NCBI GenBank assembly: GCA_016935485.1
Contig: JAFGQW010000161.1
Location: forward strand, 1-42,344
Direction: 5' to 3'
DNA length: 42,344 bases
Origin: Planctomycetota bacterium
GTDB lineage: Bacteria > Planctomycetota > JAFGQW01
The notes below the pieces were generated by a model that made no database searches, was not told the DNA's origin, and saw nothing but the letters and a program-made list of their open reading frames with translations. The first letter of the stretch is position 1, and every line of letters begins with the position of its first letter. Positions 8,142 to 16,575 of this stretch are shown here, piece after piece. The position numbers and the translations under genes were made by a program.

Positions 8142-8795
8142 TCAGGTGCGGACGCGGCGCCAGATCTGCCCGTCCGTGCCGCGGCCCCGATCACGCGCTG
8201 CGACCACGGCGGGACAGTCCACAATGCGATCGGGATCGGCCGCCACGAAGCCCGAACCTGGCCGCGGCGCCCGGTCCCGCCCCTGATAGCGACGCCGGAT
8301 GTTCTCCGTGGACAGGATCGTGCCGTCGGCGACGAGCAGAAAGGTTCGCCGACCGGTCGTGCCGAACCGCTCCGGCCATGCGTAACACGCCAGATGCACA
8401 CTGGACTCAGACTCGTTCACCTCGTCTTTGCGCTCGTGACCGATCCCATGGCCTTCCGCGTCCGGCAGGAACACGCGGAAGCGGTAGCCCCCCGACCTGA
8501 GATCGCCGCCCTCTAGATCTGCGCGCAGTGCTGCCCGGAATCGCTCGGAAGCGTGCGTCGCGCCCCGGACATCCGCAAGCTCTGGAAGGAACAGGAACCG
8601 GGCCGCGTCTGCACCGCCCGCCCGCTGCTGTTCCTGCTCCAGGCGGAAGATCGTCTCGAGATCCCGGAGTGCGGCCTCCTCGTTTTTCTGGACCGTACAG
8701 CCGCGCACTCGAGGCACGTAGATCGCCAGACCGAACCCGATCATGAGCAACCCGCTCAGGACGGACAGCAGGGAAAGCCGGGTGTCAAGGCCCAT
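8142..8795 (-). CDS. Membrane-anchored pseudopilin-like hypothetical protein
   Basis: This 217-residue protein has one N-terminal hydrophobic segment (LSLLSVLSGLLMIGFGLAIYV) followed directly by a long amphipathic helix (NEEAALRDLETIFRLEQEQQR). Then comes a compact domain with YRFRVFLPDAEG and ACYAWPERFGTTGRRTFLL. The helix-then-domain plan, and the pattern of reporting YAWP then GRRTF near the end, recall pilin-like proteins often seen in planctomycetal genomes; this comparison is from memory and is not a database result. No prepilin peptidase G-F/E site is obvious. Its ATG overlaps the end of the TolC gene by 11 bases (ATGGGCCTTGA), so it is the third gene of a coupled operon with the HEAT-like protein and TolC. 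Function unknown. Confidence 0.72.
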   Translation of the reverse strand: MGLDTRLSLLSVLSGLLMIGFGLAIYVPRVRGCTVQKNEEAALRDLETIFRLEQEQQRAGGADAARFLFLPELADVRGATHASERFRAALRADLEGGDLRSGGYRFRVFLPDAEGHGIGHERKDEVNESESSVHLACYAWPERFGTTGRRTFLLVADGTILSTENIRRRYQGRDRAPRPGSGFVAADPDRIVDCPAVVAARDRGRGTDGQIWRRVRT

Positions 8796-10542
8796 CGCCT
8801 CGGCGCTCCTCCCCGCCCGGCCGTGGGGCCGCGGCCAGACCGAAGTAGCGCAGCAGCGTTCCCTTGGAGCGCTCGAGCTGCGCCCGTGCGATCATATGGT
8901 CCAGCAACGCCCGCCGCTCGTTGATCTGCGCTTGCGCAAGGTCCTCCTGGATGTCCAGAACCTGGTAGCTCGTGCTCTTGCCGACCTCCAGCCGCGCCTG
9001 CTCGCCCTTGAGCTGTTCCCGGGCGAAGCGCAGCGCTTCGCGCGTCTGCGTGATCGTATCGAAGGTCGTGTTGATCTCCCGGACCGCCTCGCGAATCTCG
9101 AGGTGGATGCGCGCGCGCAGCTCCTCCAGATCGGCCTGCACTCGCCGGCGATCCAGCACCGCTCGCAAGTAGTTCGCCCGGGCGGACTGGTTGCCGAGGG
9201 GCCACTCCAGGAGGAATCCGACCGACCAGCTGTCGTACTCCGCCCGGAGCACGTCGCGCATGGGATCCGACGCGTTCCCGCCGAGCCCGTTGTAGCGCAG
9301 CGAATACGTCAGATCGACCTTGGGCAGCACCTGATTGCGGTAGTCGTCCTCGTTGATCTTCGCGTTCTCGTACGCCAGCTGCCCCTCGCGCCAGTCGCCG
9401 CGGTGCACGAACGCTTCGGCGAGCGCCGCCGCGAACGGCGGCGCCTTCTCGCCGCGCTGGAGCGGACGATCGATCGGGTGCCACTCCTCGGCTGGGTCCG
9501 CATCGAAACCCTCCGGGTCCACGTACTGACGCAGACGATCCACCGTGTTCTTCACCGCGGCCGAAGCGCGCAGCACCTCGTTCTTGCGGGTGGCGATCTC
9601 GAAGTCCGCCTGGGTGACGTCCAGCCGGGTCATGGTCCCCGCTTTGAACTTCTCCAGGTTGTCGCGCTTGAGCGTTTCCGCCAGCCGCAGACTCTCCCGC
9701 GTGACGTCCAGGTTCTCGAGCGCATAGACGAGATTCCAGTAGGTCTGCTGCACGTTGAAGACGAGGTCATCGGTCGCGGTGCGCAGCTGTTCGCGGGCCA
9801 TCTGGCGCTGGTTTTCGCTCTGGCGCAGGCCCGCCAGGTTGGCCGTGAACCAGCCGCCGCGGAGCAGCGGCTGGGTCACATGGAACTGCACTTGGTCGGT
9901 GTAGCTGGGGTTGATGGTGGCGAAGTACTGGTTGGTCTTGAGCCGCTCGAAGCTGTAGCTCACTGCCACCTCGGTTCCCGTCGCGAACTTCTTCTCGAGC
10001 GAGAGGTCCCACGAGTAGGACTGGCGCCTGGGCACCGCGGGCGAGTCGTTCGTCGTGGTGCTCGCTGGGAAACCGGGCCCGAGGTTTCCGGTGAACCCTC
10101 CCGAGGCCGAGCCCCCGGGGGCCTGCGTTCCCTCGAGTGCGCTCGCTGTCGGGCTGGTCTGGTCCCCGTAGGAGCCGCGCGACCGCAATACCGGGTCGAA
10201 CGCCCCCGCGGCAGCCGCCACCCCGGTTGCACTGGCCCCGGCGGCAAGGCGGTGCGCCTTCAGCTGGAAGTTGTTGTCGAGCGCCAGCCGGACGCACCCG
10301 GCCAGGGTGACCGGCCGAAGTGACGGGGCCGGCGCGTCCGGACCGCCCTCCTGGCCGCAGCCATGGCGGCCGCACAGTCCGATCGCGAGCCCGACGAACA
10401 CCACGATGCACCTGCCGGGTCCGCACCGCCCGCGGCCCGATCTTTCGCGACCCCCCGAGCCTCGGGGGCCTCGTTGTACCTGCGCCCCTGCCCCAATGCC
10501 AATGCCAATGCCAATGCCAACGCCAACGCCAACGTGCTTCAT
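8785..10542 (-). CDS. TolC-family outer membrane efflux protein
   Basis: This 585-residue protein has the two-fold repeated architecture of the OEP/TolC family. Each half has long helices rich in Ala, Arg, Glu and Gln (QQTYWNLVYALENLDVTRE; REAVREINTTFDTITQTRE) and a beta-barrel segment (TDQVQFHVTQPLLRGG; SWSVGFLLEWPLGN). It should form the outer-membrane channel of a tripartite exporter, but no RND, ABC or adaptor gene is adjacent, so the partner is elsewhere or the role differs. The N-terminus is odd: MKHVGVGVGIGIGIGIGAGA is encoded by a hexanucleotide repeat and may itself be the signal sequence. A second short hydrophobic run (IVVFVGLAIGLCG) follows, so the true start or cleavage site is uncertain. 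The ATG overlaps the preceding stop (ATGA). Confidence 0.9.
   Translation of the reverse strand: MKHVGVGVGIGIGIGIGAGAQVQRGPRGSGGRERSGRGRCGPGRCIVVFVGLAIGLCGRHGCGQEGGPDAPAPSLRPVTLAGCVRLALDNNFQLKAHRLAAGASATGVAAAAGAFDPVLRSRGSYGDQTSPTASALEGTQAPGGSASGGFTGNLGPGFPASTTTNDSPAVPRRQSYSWDLSLEKKFATGTEVAVSYSFERLKTNQYFATINPSYTDQVQFHVTQPLLRGGWFTANLAGLRQSENQRQMAREQLRTATDDLVFNVQQTYWNLVYALENLDVTRESLRLAETLKRDNLEKFKAGTMTRLDVTQADFEIATRKNEVLRASAAVKNTVDRLRQYVDPEGFDADPAEEWHPIDRPLQRGEKAPPFAAALAEAFVHRGDWREGQLAYENAKINEDDYRNQVLPKVDLTYSLRYNGLGGNASDPMRDVLRAEYDSWSVGFLLEWPLGNQSARANYLRAVLDRRRVQADLEELRARIHLEIREAVREINTTFDTITQTREALRFAREQLKGEQARLEVGKSTSYQVLDIQEDLAQAQINERRALLDHMIARAQLERSKGTLLRYFGLAAAPRPGGEERRGDGP
10495..10530. repeat. 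Hexanucleotide microsatellite (AAYGCC)6
   Basis: Four AATGCC units are followed by two AACGCC units and then the related AACGTG, just inside the 5' end of the TolC gene. On the coding strand the units encode alternating Gly-Ile and Gly-Val dipeptides. Copy-number change would stay in frame. Confidence 0.9.
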
Positions 10543-11789
10543 CGCGAACGGCCTCCCCGGGTCTGGTCAGAGATCTGTGGTCCGGCGCGCGCCTGGGACG
10601 CCCGCAGCGCCGCTTCCTGCTTGCTGAACTGCTCGCTGAAGACGAACTCGAGGAGCTTCAGCCACTCGCCGCACTCCGTGTCCGGCGAGTTCGCCAGGCG
10701 CGATCGATGTTCGCGCAGCGCGGCGAGTGAGTCCGCGGTTCCGATGCGCGCCAGCGCGAGGATCGCCGACCGCCTCAGCTCCGGACGCTCGAGGGCCCGC
10801 CGGGCCGGCTCCGTGGCGGACCCTGCTTGCAGCCGGCCCAGAGCATCGAGAATACCCGAAGCCACGGACATCTCCGCCTCTTGAGCCAGGCGTGCCAGCA
10901 AGGCCGGAACCGCGACCGGGTCGCCGAGGCTGGCCAGATGCGCCGCGGCGAGCTCGCGCACCCGGGGCTCGGGTGCCGACAGGAGTTCGACCAGCAGCCC
11001 CAGCGCGTCCCGCCCCAGCTCGTCGAGCGCCTGCAGCATCGCGCCGATGCGGCCGGTCTCTTCCGCCGCCGTCTCGACGGCACGGCGGTGAAAGTCAATC
11101 CGCGCCCCGCGCCGATCCGGAAGGCGCTCCAGGCAGCGGCGCAGCTGCACCATGAGTCGGCGCGCCTGCGGCCGGGAGCTCGTGCGCTCCAGAATGCGCA
11201 GCCGATCCAGATCGCGGCAATCGAAGGCGCCGAGGTGGTTCGATGCGAGTTCGAGCAGCTCGCGCAAGGCGAGCAGCTGCACGTCCGGCAGGTCGCGCGA
11301 CAGCAGACCGAAGAACAGGTCCTTCAAGGCGCCGGCCTTCGCGGCGACGCCCGCTTCGGAATGCTCAATCGCAAGCACCTCCGCCAGCAACTCGAAGCGC
11401 CGCATGCCGAGGGGCGTGTCGAGCGTGATCCGGCTTACGGCCCGGTACTGCGGCGAAGGGCGCAGCGCTTCGAGGAAGAGCACCATTGGTTGATCGATCG
11501 CCGCGAAGTAGTCGGCACACCCGGCCAGCACGAGCAGCTCCGCGCCCCTGTCGGGACCCTCGCCATGGAAGACTCGCTCGACCTCGACGCACGCGATGGC
11601 CGAGCCGCGGAACGTGGAGATTCGCCGGACCACCCCGAGGATCCCGAGGTCACAGCGCGCCACCACTCGTGCGCCGACGTTCGAGACGAACGCGCCGGGG
11701 CGATCCTGGGCAGGCAGCGCCCCCCCGGCCAGGACGACGCCGAGCCAGATCGCGGCAGACCAGCAACTCCCGACGACCACTCGAGCCAT
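10539..11789 (-). CDS. Secreted HEAT-like repeat protein
   Basis: This 416-residue protein has a signal peptide (MARVVVGSCWSAAIWLGVVLAGGALPAQ). About 130 residues form a beta-containing N-terminal domain (VVARCDLGILGVVRRIS, ACVEVERVFHGEG, ADYFAAIDQPMVLFLEAL), and the rest is an array of alpha-helical HEAT-like repeats. The clearest are PRVRELAAAHLASLGDPVAVPALLARL and RRSAILALARIGTADSLAALREH. HEAT arrays are protein-binding scaffolds; the partner is unknown, but the operon suggests the envelope. The start at 11789 is the only one giving a signal peptide; the track's 75-residue extension crosses the promoter. Its stop overlaps the TolC start (ATGA). The promoter -10 lies so close to the ATG that the mRNA would be almost leaderless. 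Confidence 0.82.
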   Translation of the reverse strand: MARVVVGSCWSAAIWLGVVLAGGALPAQDRPGAFVSNVGARVVARCDLGILGVVRRISTFRGSAIACVEVERVFHGEGPDRGAELLVLAGCADYFAAIDQPMVLFLEALRPSPQYRAVSRITLDTPLGMRRFELLAEVLAIEHSEAGVAAKAGALKDLFFGLLSRDLPDVQLLALRELLELASNHLGAFDCRDLDRLRILERTSSRPQARRLMVQLRRCLERLPDRRGARIDFHRRAVETAAEETGRIGAMLQALDELGRDALGLLVELLSAPEPRVRELAAAHLASLGDPVAVPALLARLAQEAEMSVASGILDALGRLQAGSATEPARRALERPELRRSAILALARIGTADSLAALREHRSRLANSPDTECGEWLKLLEFVFSEQFSKQEAALRASQARAGPQISDQTRGGRSR

Positions 11790-11798
11790 GACCCGCGG

Positions 11799-11807
11799 AT
11801 TATAACA
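11799..11807 (-). promoter_or_regulatory. Extended -10 promoter of the HEAT/TolC/pseudopilin operon
   Basis: The minus strand reads TGTTATAAT, a perfect TATAAT with the extended TGn. No good -35 is present, which is usual for extended -10 promoters. Expected transcription would start within about three bases of the ATG at 11789. Confidence 0.55.
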
Positions 11808-11904
11808 GGCCGGCCGCCGACCGGAGACCCCCGGGATCGGCGTGGGGCCCGAACAGAGCCGCTCCCCGCGTCGCCAAGCGCCGGTGCGGCGAGCGTCGAC
11901 GTCA

Positions 11905-12068
11905 GGGCCCGCGCAAGAGGAACCTGCCAGTCTGCGCGGATTCTCTCGCCCAGATCCGCACGGCGGAAAGCCGGTGGAATCGCTGATTCGAACCGGCTTT
12001 CCGCCCCGCCTCACGAACCTGAACCAGAATCTCGCGCGAAACCCGGGAAGTCACTCTTGCGGGGTTCC
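11905..12068. repeat. Nested-palindrome repeat element, copy A
   Basis: This 164-base element starts GGGCCCGCGCAAGAG and ends CTCTTGCGGGGTTCC. It contains a perfect 14-bp inverted repeat (GGCGGAAAGCCGGT / ACCGGCTTTCCGCC, 11962-12005) whose loop side continues as GAATC-GCT-GATTC. The outer arms also pair (GCAAGAG/CTCTTGC and CGCG-GATTCT/AGAATC-T-CGCG). It shares long identical blocks with copy B, including the 20-base run CACGAACCTGAACCAGAATC. Its right end directly abuts the stop codon of the minus-strand 90-residue gene at 12069. No ORF or transposase lies within. Confidence 0.8.
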
Positions 12069-12341
12069 TCAGACCCCCGCGTGCCTCAGGTCCGAGAAAC
12101 TCGCGCGGTAGACGCGCTTGCCGTGGGTGCGCGTCAGTCGTTTGCGGTTGAGCTGACGCTGGACCTTCTCGTGGAGGATCGTGAGATAACGCCCGCACTC
12201 GTCGCGCGTGCCCACGAAGATCGCATCGTCGCTCAGGCTGTTGTAGACCTTGTACAGGCGCTTGCCGTGGACCCTTCTCAGGAAACGAACAGAGAGGTCC
12301 AGCTTGAAGCCATCGTTCTTCTGATCATGCTCGTGGCTCAT
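12069..12341 (-). CDS. Small basic hypothetical protein with internal repeat
   Basis: This 90-residue protein starts MSHEHDQKNDGFKLDL; the ATG at 12341 has GGAA upstream, and the track's extra 22 residues are low-complexity. The amino-acid mix (Asp, Asn, Tyr, Lys, Phe in balance) is that of a real globular protein, unlike the Arg/Pro/Ala shadow frames around it. It contains two related segments, RRVHGKRLYKVYNSLSDD and RTHGKRVYRASFSDL, suggesting an internal duplication or a symmetrical basic surface that could bind nucleic acid (inference). No family was recognised. Repeat copy A begins at the base after its stop codon. No convincing promoter was found in the gene-poor region upstream. Confidence 0.62.
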   Translation of the reverse strand: MSHEHDQKNDGFKLDLSVRFLRRVHGKRLYKVYNSLSDDAIFVGTRDECGRYLTILHEKVQRQLNRKRLTRTHGKRVYRASFSDLRHAGV

Positions 12342-12832
12342 GTTGGTTCCATTCCCAGCCTGGCCGGGAGCCGGCGGCAGCCCGGACGCCGCGGATGGCC
12401 AGCACATACCCGGCGTGGCCTTCGCCCGCAGCCCACCGCGATCCGCCGCGAGCCGTCAGATTGCGGCGCAGAAGCACTTCCCGAACCGAAACGGCCCGCC
12501 CAGCCGTCGAACCGAACGGTGTCCGGGGCCGTCGCGGCCCGCGTCGGAGGTCTTGGGCGCACCGTGCAACCGCTTCTTGCGAAAGGACTTGCGGATTTCC
12601 TTTCGCCGATCGAAGTTCGGGTCTGGCTGTAGCTATACAAGAGCAATGCCGCGGCCGAAAACGCCCTCTTTTCCCCAAAAAGTCGCCTCCATCGAGGCAG
12701 GGCGCTGCTGGTCGATCCAAGACCGGCGACGTCCAGTTTCCATCAGGACCTGATTCCGTCAGGGATCCTGCGACAGGACCCACAGGACAAACGCGACTCG
12801 AGAGTCCCTACAGGGTTTTGCTGCAGTCTGCG

Positions 12833-12875
12833 CGAGGCTGCGATCCTCGAGAGGCGGTTCCTTTCCGCAGCCTCG
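12833..12875. repeat. Strong inverted repeat (10-bp stem)
   Basis: CGAGGCTGCG and CGCAGCCTCG flank a 23-base loop that itself contains CCTC-GA-GAGG. No T-run follows, so it is not a standard intrinsic terminator. Position in the gene-poor zone suggests a structured non-coding or repeat-derived segment. Confidence 0.5.
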
Positions 12876-12935
12876 GGCGAGAATCCGGTCCGCCACTCAA
12901 GACCCGACGACGATTCCAGAGAACCAATACGTGCC

Positions 12936-13040
12936 GAGCCCGCTCCGTGCGTGAGGAACTCCCGGTTTTTTTCTTCGCCGAGCATCGAAGGTTGCGAGCG
13001 CAGCGCATCGGGCGCATCGATCCAACCTGATTCTGTTCAG
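12936..13040. repeat. Probable degenerate nested-palindrome repeat, copy D
   Basis: The block GAGCCCGC...GAGGAAC-TCCCGG-TTTT...TTCGCCGA follows the same order as the left arm of copy B (GAGGGCCCGC, GCAAGAAC, CTTCCCG, TTTTCGCGGA). About 60 bases on, GATTCTGTTCAG is the reverse complement of an approximate GAACCAGAATC block. The hairpin core is missing. Assigned by eye. Confidence 0.35.
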
Positions 13041-13058
13041 TCGCTTAGGGCGACTCAT

Positions 13059-13204
13059 GGCCCATGCAGGAAGCGCTTCCCGGGCTTGGAGGCCAGGTCT
13101 GAACTCAGGCTCCTGCGGCGGGATGCCGGTTCGAACCAGCGGTTCCACCGACTCTCCGCGGTGTGGACCTGGGCAAGAAAGGAAGGTGCTTCTCTCGCCG
13201 GCCC
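13059..13204. repeat. Nested-palindrome repeat element, copy C (reverse orientation)
   Basis: Read on the minus strand, this segment has the same architecture as copies A and B: GTCGGTGGAACCGCTGGTTC-GAACCGGC at the core, then AAGCCCGGGAAG and GGGCC at the end. The core stem is GAACC/GGTTC where copy A has GAATC/GATTC, a compensatory pair change. The outer stem uses GAAGC/GCTTC where B has GAAC/GTTC, and CCAGGTC/GACCTGG pairs in between. Conserved pairing with altered sequence supports a structured element. Confidence 0.65.
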
Positions 13205-13542
13205 TTCTTTGCAGCTGGACCCCACGCGGGGCGGGATTGCCATGCTTTCCCTGAATCGCCTCGCTGCCACCTGCTCTGCCCAATCGCCCTGGCGGGTTCG
13301 TCGCCGCCGTGTGAAGCACTCCGGGATTCGTAACACGCGTTGAGCCCCGCCCGCCGCCGGACTCGTCGATCACGCTCCGCCGGATCCCTGCCGCCCTCCC
13401 CTCCTGCAGCGTCGGGCGCCGCCCCGCATTTCGATTAAAGCGCCATTCCGCCGAATCCCGAGAAGACTGCGTAGGCTGCGTTCATGCCATCTTCGAGTCC
13501 TTCACGGGCGCGAGCCGCGAGGCGGTGGAACGGAACCAAGTC

Positions 13543-15279
13543 ATGTCCGACCACAACAAGTCGATGCATCCCCACACGGATCCGGCAGCTGAAGATCTCG
13601 ACGAGCGGGCGCGTCTGTCCGACGCGATGCCGCCGGACGAGCTGGCCGATCCCGACGAGATCCTGATCCTCGAGCAGGACGCCGACCTGCAGTATTCTGA
13701 CGAAGGCGAGGTCCTCGTTTCCGCTCGCGAGCTCGAAGCCGGGTGTGAAGTGCAGGCTATGCGCGGCGACGCGCCGGACGCCGTTCCTGTCGCGGGCTCC
13801 GCCCCGACCCACCGCCCGGTGCAGGCGGCGCGCCGCCCCGGTCCCGCAACCGCCTCCCCGCCGGCTCGACAGACCCTGGTCGTGAAGATGCCGCGGCGCT
13901 CGCGCGCGCGCCTTCTTGTCTATGCCGCTACCGTGCTCGTCGCGGCGATGGCGGGCGCCACCTACTACTACACCCTTCACCCCGAGCACGTGCCCTGGAC
14001 TAGCCCGACGAAGAGCGCGACCACGGCCCGCATGAAACCGCCGCCCAGGCCGGCTCCGCTCACACCCGCCGAGATGCCGGACCCGGCAGCCGCGGAGGAA
14101 CCAGAGCCCGATCCCTTCGGCTCCGAGCCGGTTCCGGAGGACCCCGTCCCGCCGCCTGACGCCGGGCTCCCCGGCGAAGTCGACACGCCTCCGCCGCTGG
14201 AGGATCCGGTGCGCCGTGAGAATGGACGCCGTCCCGGCCCAGCCACCACAGCCCAGAGCCTTCAGGCGCTGCAGGAGCTCGTGAACATGCAGCTCGTCGA
14301 GGGCTTCGCCCGCCTGGAACCGGCCAGCGGCGGCATGACTCCTGGCATCACGGTCCGTTTGCGCGACGGCAAGGAAGTCGTGCTCGCTCCCGGCGAAAGC
14401 CTGGTCGAGCTCAGGAACGGCAATCACTTCAGGGGCGACATCGTCACTGTCGGCGAGGAGAGCCTGACGATGGCGTTTCCGTACGGCACGATTCGCATTC
14501 CCAGGCAGGATCTCAACCAGGTGCTGCCCCCGGGCACTGGTGGCGATCTGCCCCTCGATCAGTACCGGACCGGAATCGTCCGCCTGCGCAACGGCAACCG
14601 CCTCAGCGGCAAGATCGTGACGGTCACCGACGACCGGGTGGTCCTCGGCTTCCCCTCCGCCCAGATCGTCGTTCCCCGCACGGTCATGGCGGAAACCGAC
14701 GACGCGCTCGAGTATACCGAGGCCGACACGCCCCGCTACTACTTCGGCACCGCGCGCGCCGGGACTGCCGCGGCGCCAGGCGCGGGTCTGCCGGCGGAAG
14801 GTTTCCTCGGCGTCCCCTACTACGACTTCGTCAACGGTTTCAGCTTCGTGCCGCCTCGCGGATGGCAACGCTTCACCAAGGACGCGATCCTAGGGTTCCA
14901 TGCCCCGCCGGAATCCCCGCGGCCGGCCTCGCTCAACCTCGGCGGGCTGTACCTGGACGAAGGCGCCTTGCCAGGTGGTCTCGAGACCCTTCGTGACTCG
15001 CTGCCGAACGCGCTCGCGAACCTGCAGGTCCTCGGCGGTGTGCAGAGGACGACGACTCCGGAGCACACCTGGAACTTCGTGATCGAGTGCCTTGTGGTCG
15101 GCGCCGAGAGTACCGAGGCGGCAGCCGAACGCAGATCCCACGCCAAGCGGGCCCGCATCTACGTCTTCAGCCGCGCCCACCGCGTCTTCCTCATGAGCGC
15201 CTTCGCCATGGAGAGGGACTTCGACCAGATCGTGGCCGGCTTCGATCAGTGCGCGAAGACGTTCGACTACAAGAACTGA
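13543..15279 (+). CDS. Single-pass membrane protein with duplicated beta domain and secreted C-terminal domain
   Basis: This is a 578-residue protein of unknown function. An acidic cytoplasmic N-terminus (about 1-115) is followed by one membrane segment (LLVYAATVLVAAMAGATYYY), a Pro/Glu-rich linker of about 80 residues, and two tandem copies of a small beta unit: ELRNGNHFRGDIVTVGEE and RLRNGNRLSGKIVTVTDD, each ending in a (I/V)xIPR or VVPR strand. The C-terminal about 150 residues include GFSFVPPRGWQRF and a helix-beta pattern resembling PsbP/DUF1795-like domains (tentative). The ATG at 13543 (MSDHNKSMHP) has GGAACGG upstream. The large minus-strand ORF over the same DNA (13435-14868) is a shadow: it lacks domain structure. 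The protein likely sits in the inner membrane with its domains outside. The recA gene is convergent, 40 bases away. Confidence 0.8.
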   Translation: MSDHNKSMHPHTDPAAEDLDERARLSDAMPPDELADPDEILILEQDADLQYSDEGEVLVSARELEAGCEVQAMRGDAPDAVPVAGSAPTHRPVQAARRPGPATASPPARQTLVVKMPRRSRARLLVYAATVLVAAMAGATYYYTLHPEHVPWTSPTKSATTARMKPPPRPAPLTPAEMPDPAAAEEPEPDPFGSEPVPEDPVPPPDAGLPGEVDTPPPLEDPVRRENGRRPGPATTAQSLQALQELVNMQLVEGFARLEPASGGMTPGITVRLRDGKEVVLAPGESLVELRNGNHFRGDIVTVGEESLTMAFPYGTIRIPRQDLNQVLPPGTGGDLPLDQYRTGIVRLRNGNRLSGKIVTVTDDRVVLGFPSAQIVVPRTVMAETDDALEYTEADTPRYYFGTARAGTAAAPGAGLPAEGFLGVPYYDFVNGFSFVPPRGWQRFTKDAILGFHAPPESPRPASLNLGGLYLDEGALPGGLETLRDSLPNALANLQVLGGVQRTTTPEHTWNFVIECLVVGAESTEAAAERRSHAKRARIYVFSRAHRVFLMSAFAMERDFDQIVAGFDQCAKTFDYKN

Positions 15280-15319
15280 CGCTCCGGTCCCGCAGGAACG
15301 ACGCCCCCCCGAGCGCGGC

Positions 15320-16477
<1,158 letters not shown>

Positions 16478-16575
16478 GGGTCCCTTCCCATCGCGATGGC
16501 CATGATCCCGAATCCATGACCGGGCCGGTCCCGAAGGCGTCGCGGCGGCCGGCCGACCGCGCGCACGCTCCGATC

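Larger units (their letters stand above)
12342..13542. other. 1.2-kb gene-poor, palindrome-dense region
   Basis: None of the track ORFs here has protein-like composition. The stretch holds repeat copy C, a probable degenerate copy D, and several unrelated perfect inverted repeats: GCGAAAGGA/TCCTTTCGC (12579-12606), GACTCGAGAGTC near 12795-12806, and CGAGGCTGCG/CGCAGCCTCG (12833-12875). The only homopolymer run of note is T7 near 12965. A structured RNA or decayed mobile-element debris could explain it; nothing further can be supported. Confidence 0.5.

Noticed and set aside
11975-12000. tRNA T-arm-like GGTTCGAATC in the repeat element (reverse complement)
   Set aside because: The flanking bases do not form a T-stem, and no acceptor or anticodon arms can be laid out. 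The motif belongs to the conserved hairpin core seen in all copies.
13435-14868. 477-residue minus-strand ORF over the 578-residue membrane protein
   Set aside because: The plus frame has a membrane helix, duplicated modules and a structured C-terminus. The minus frame is composition-driven.
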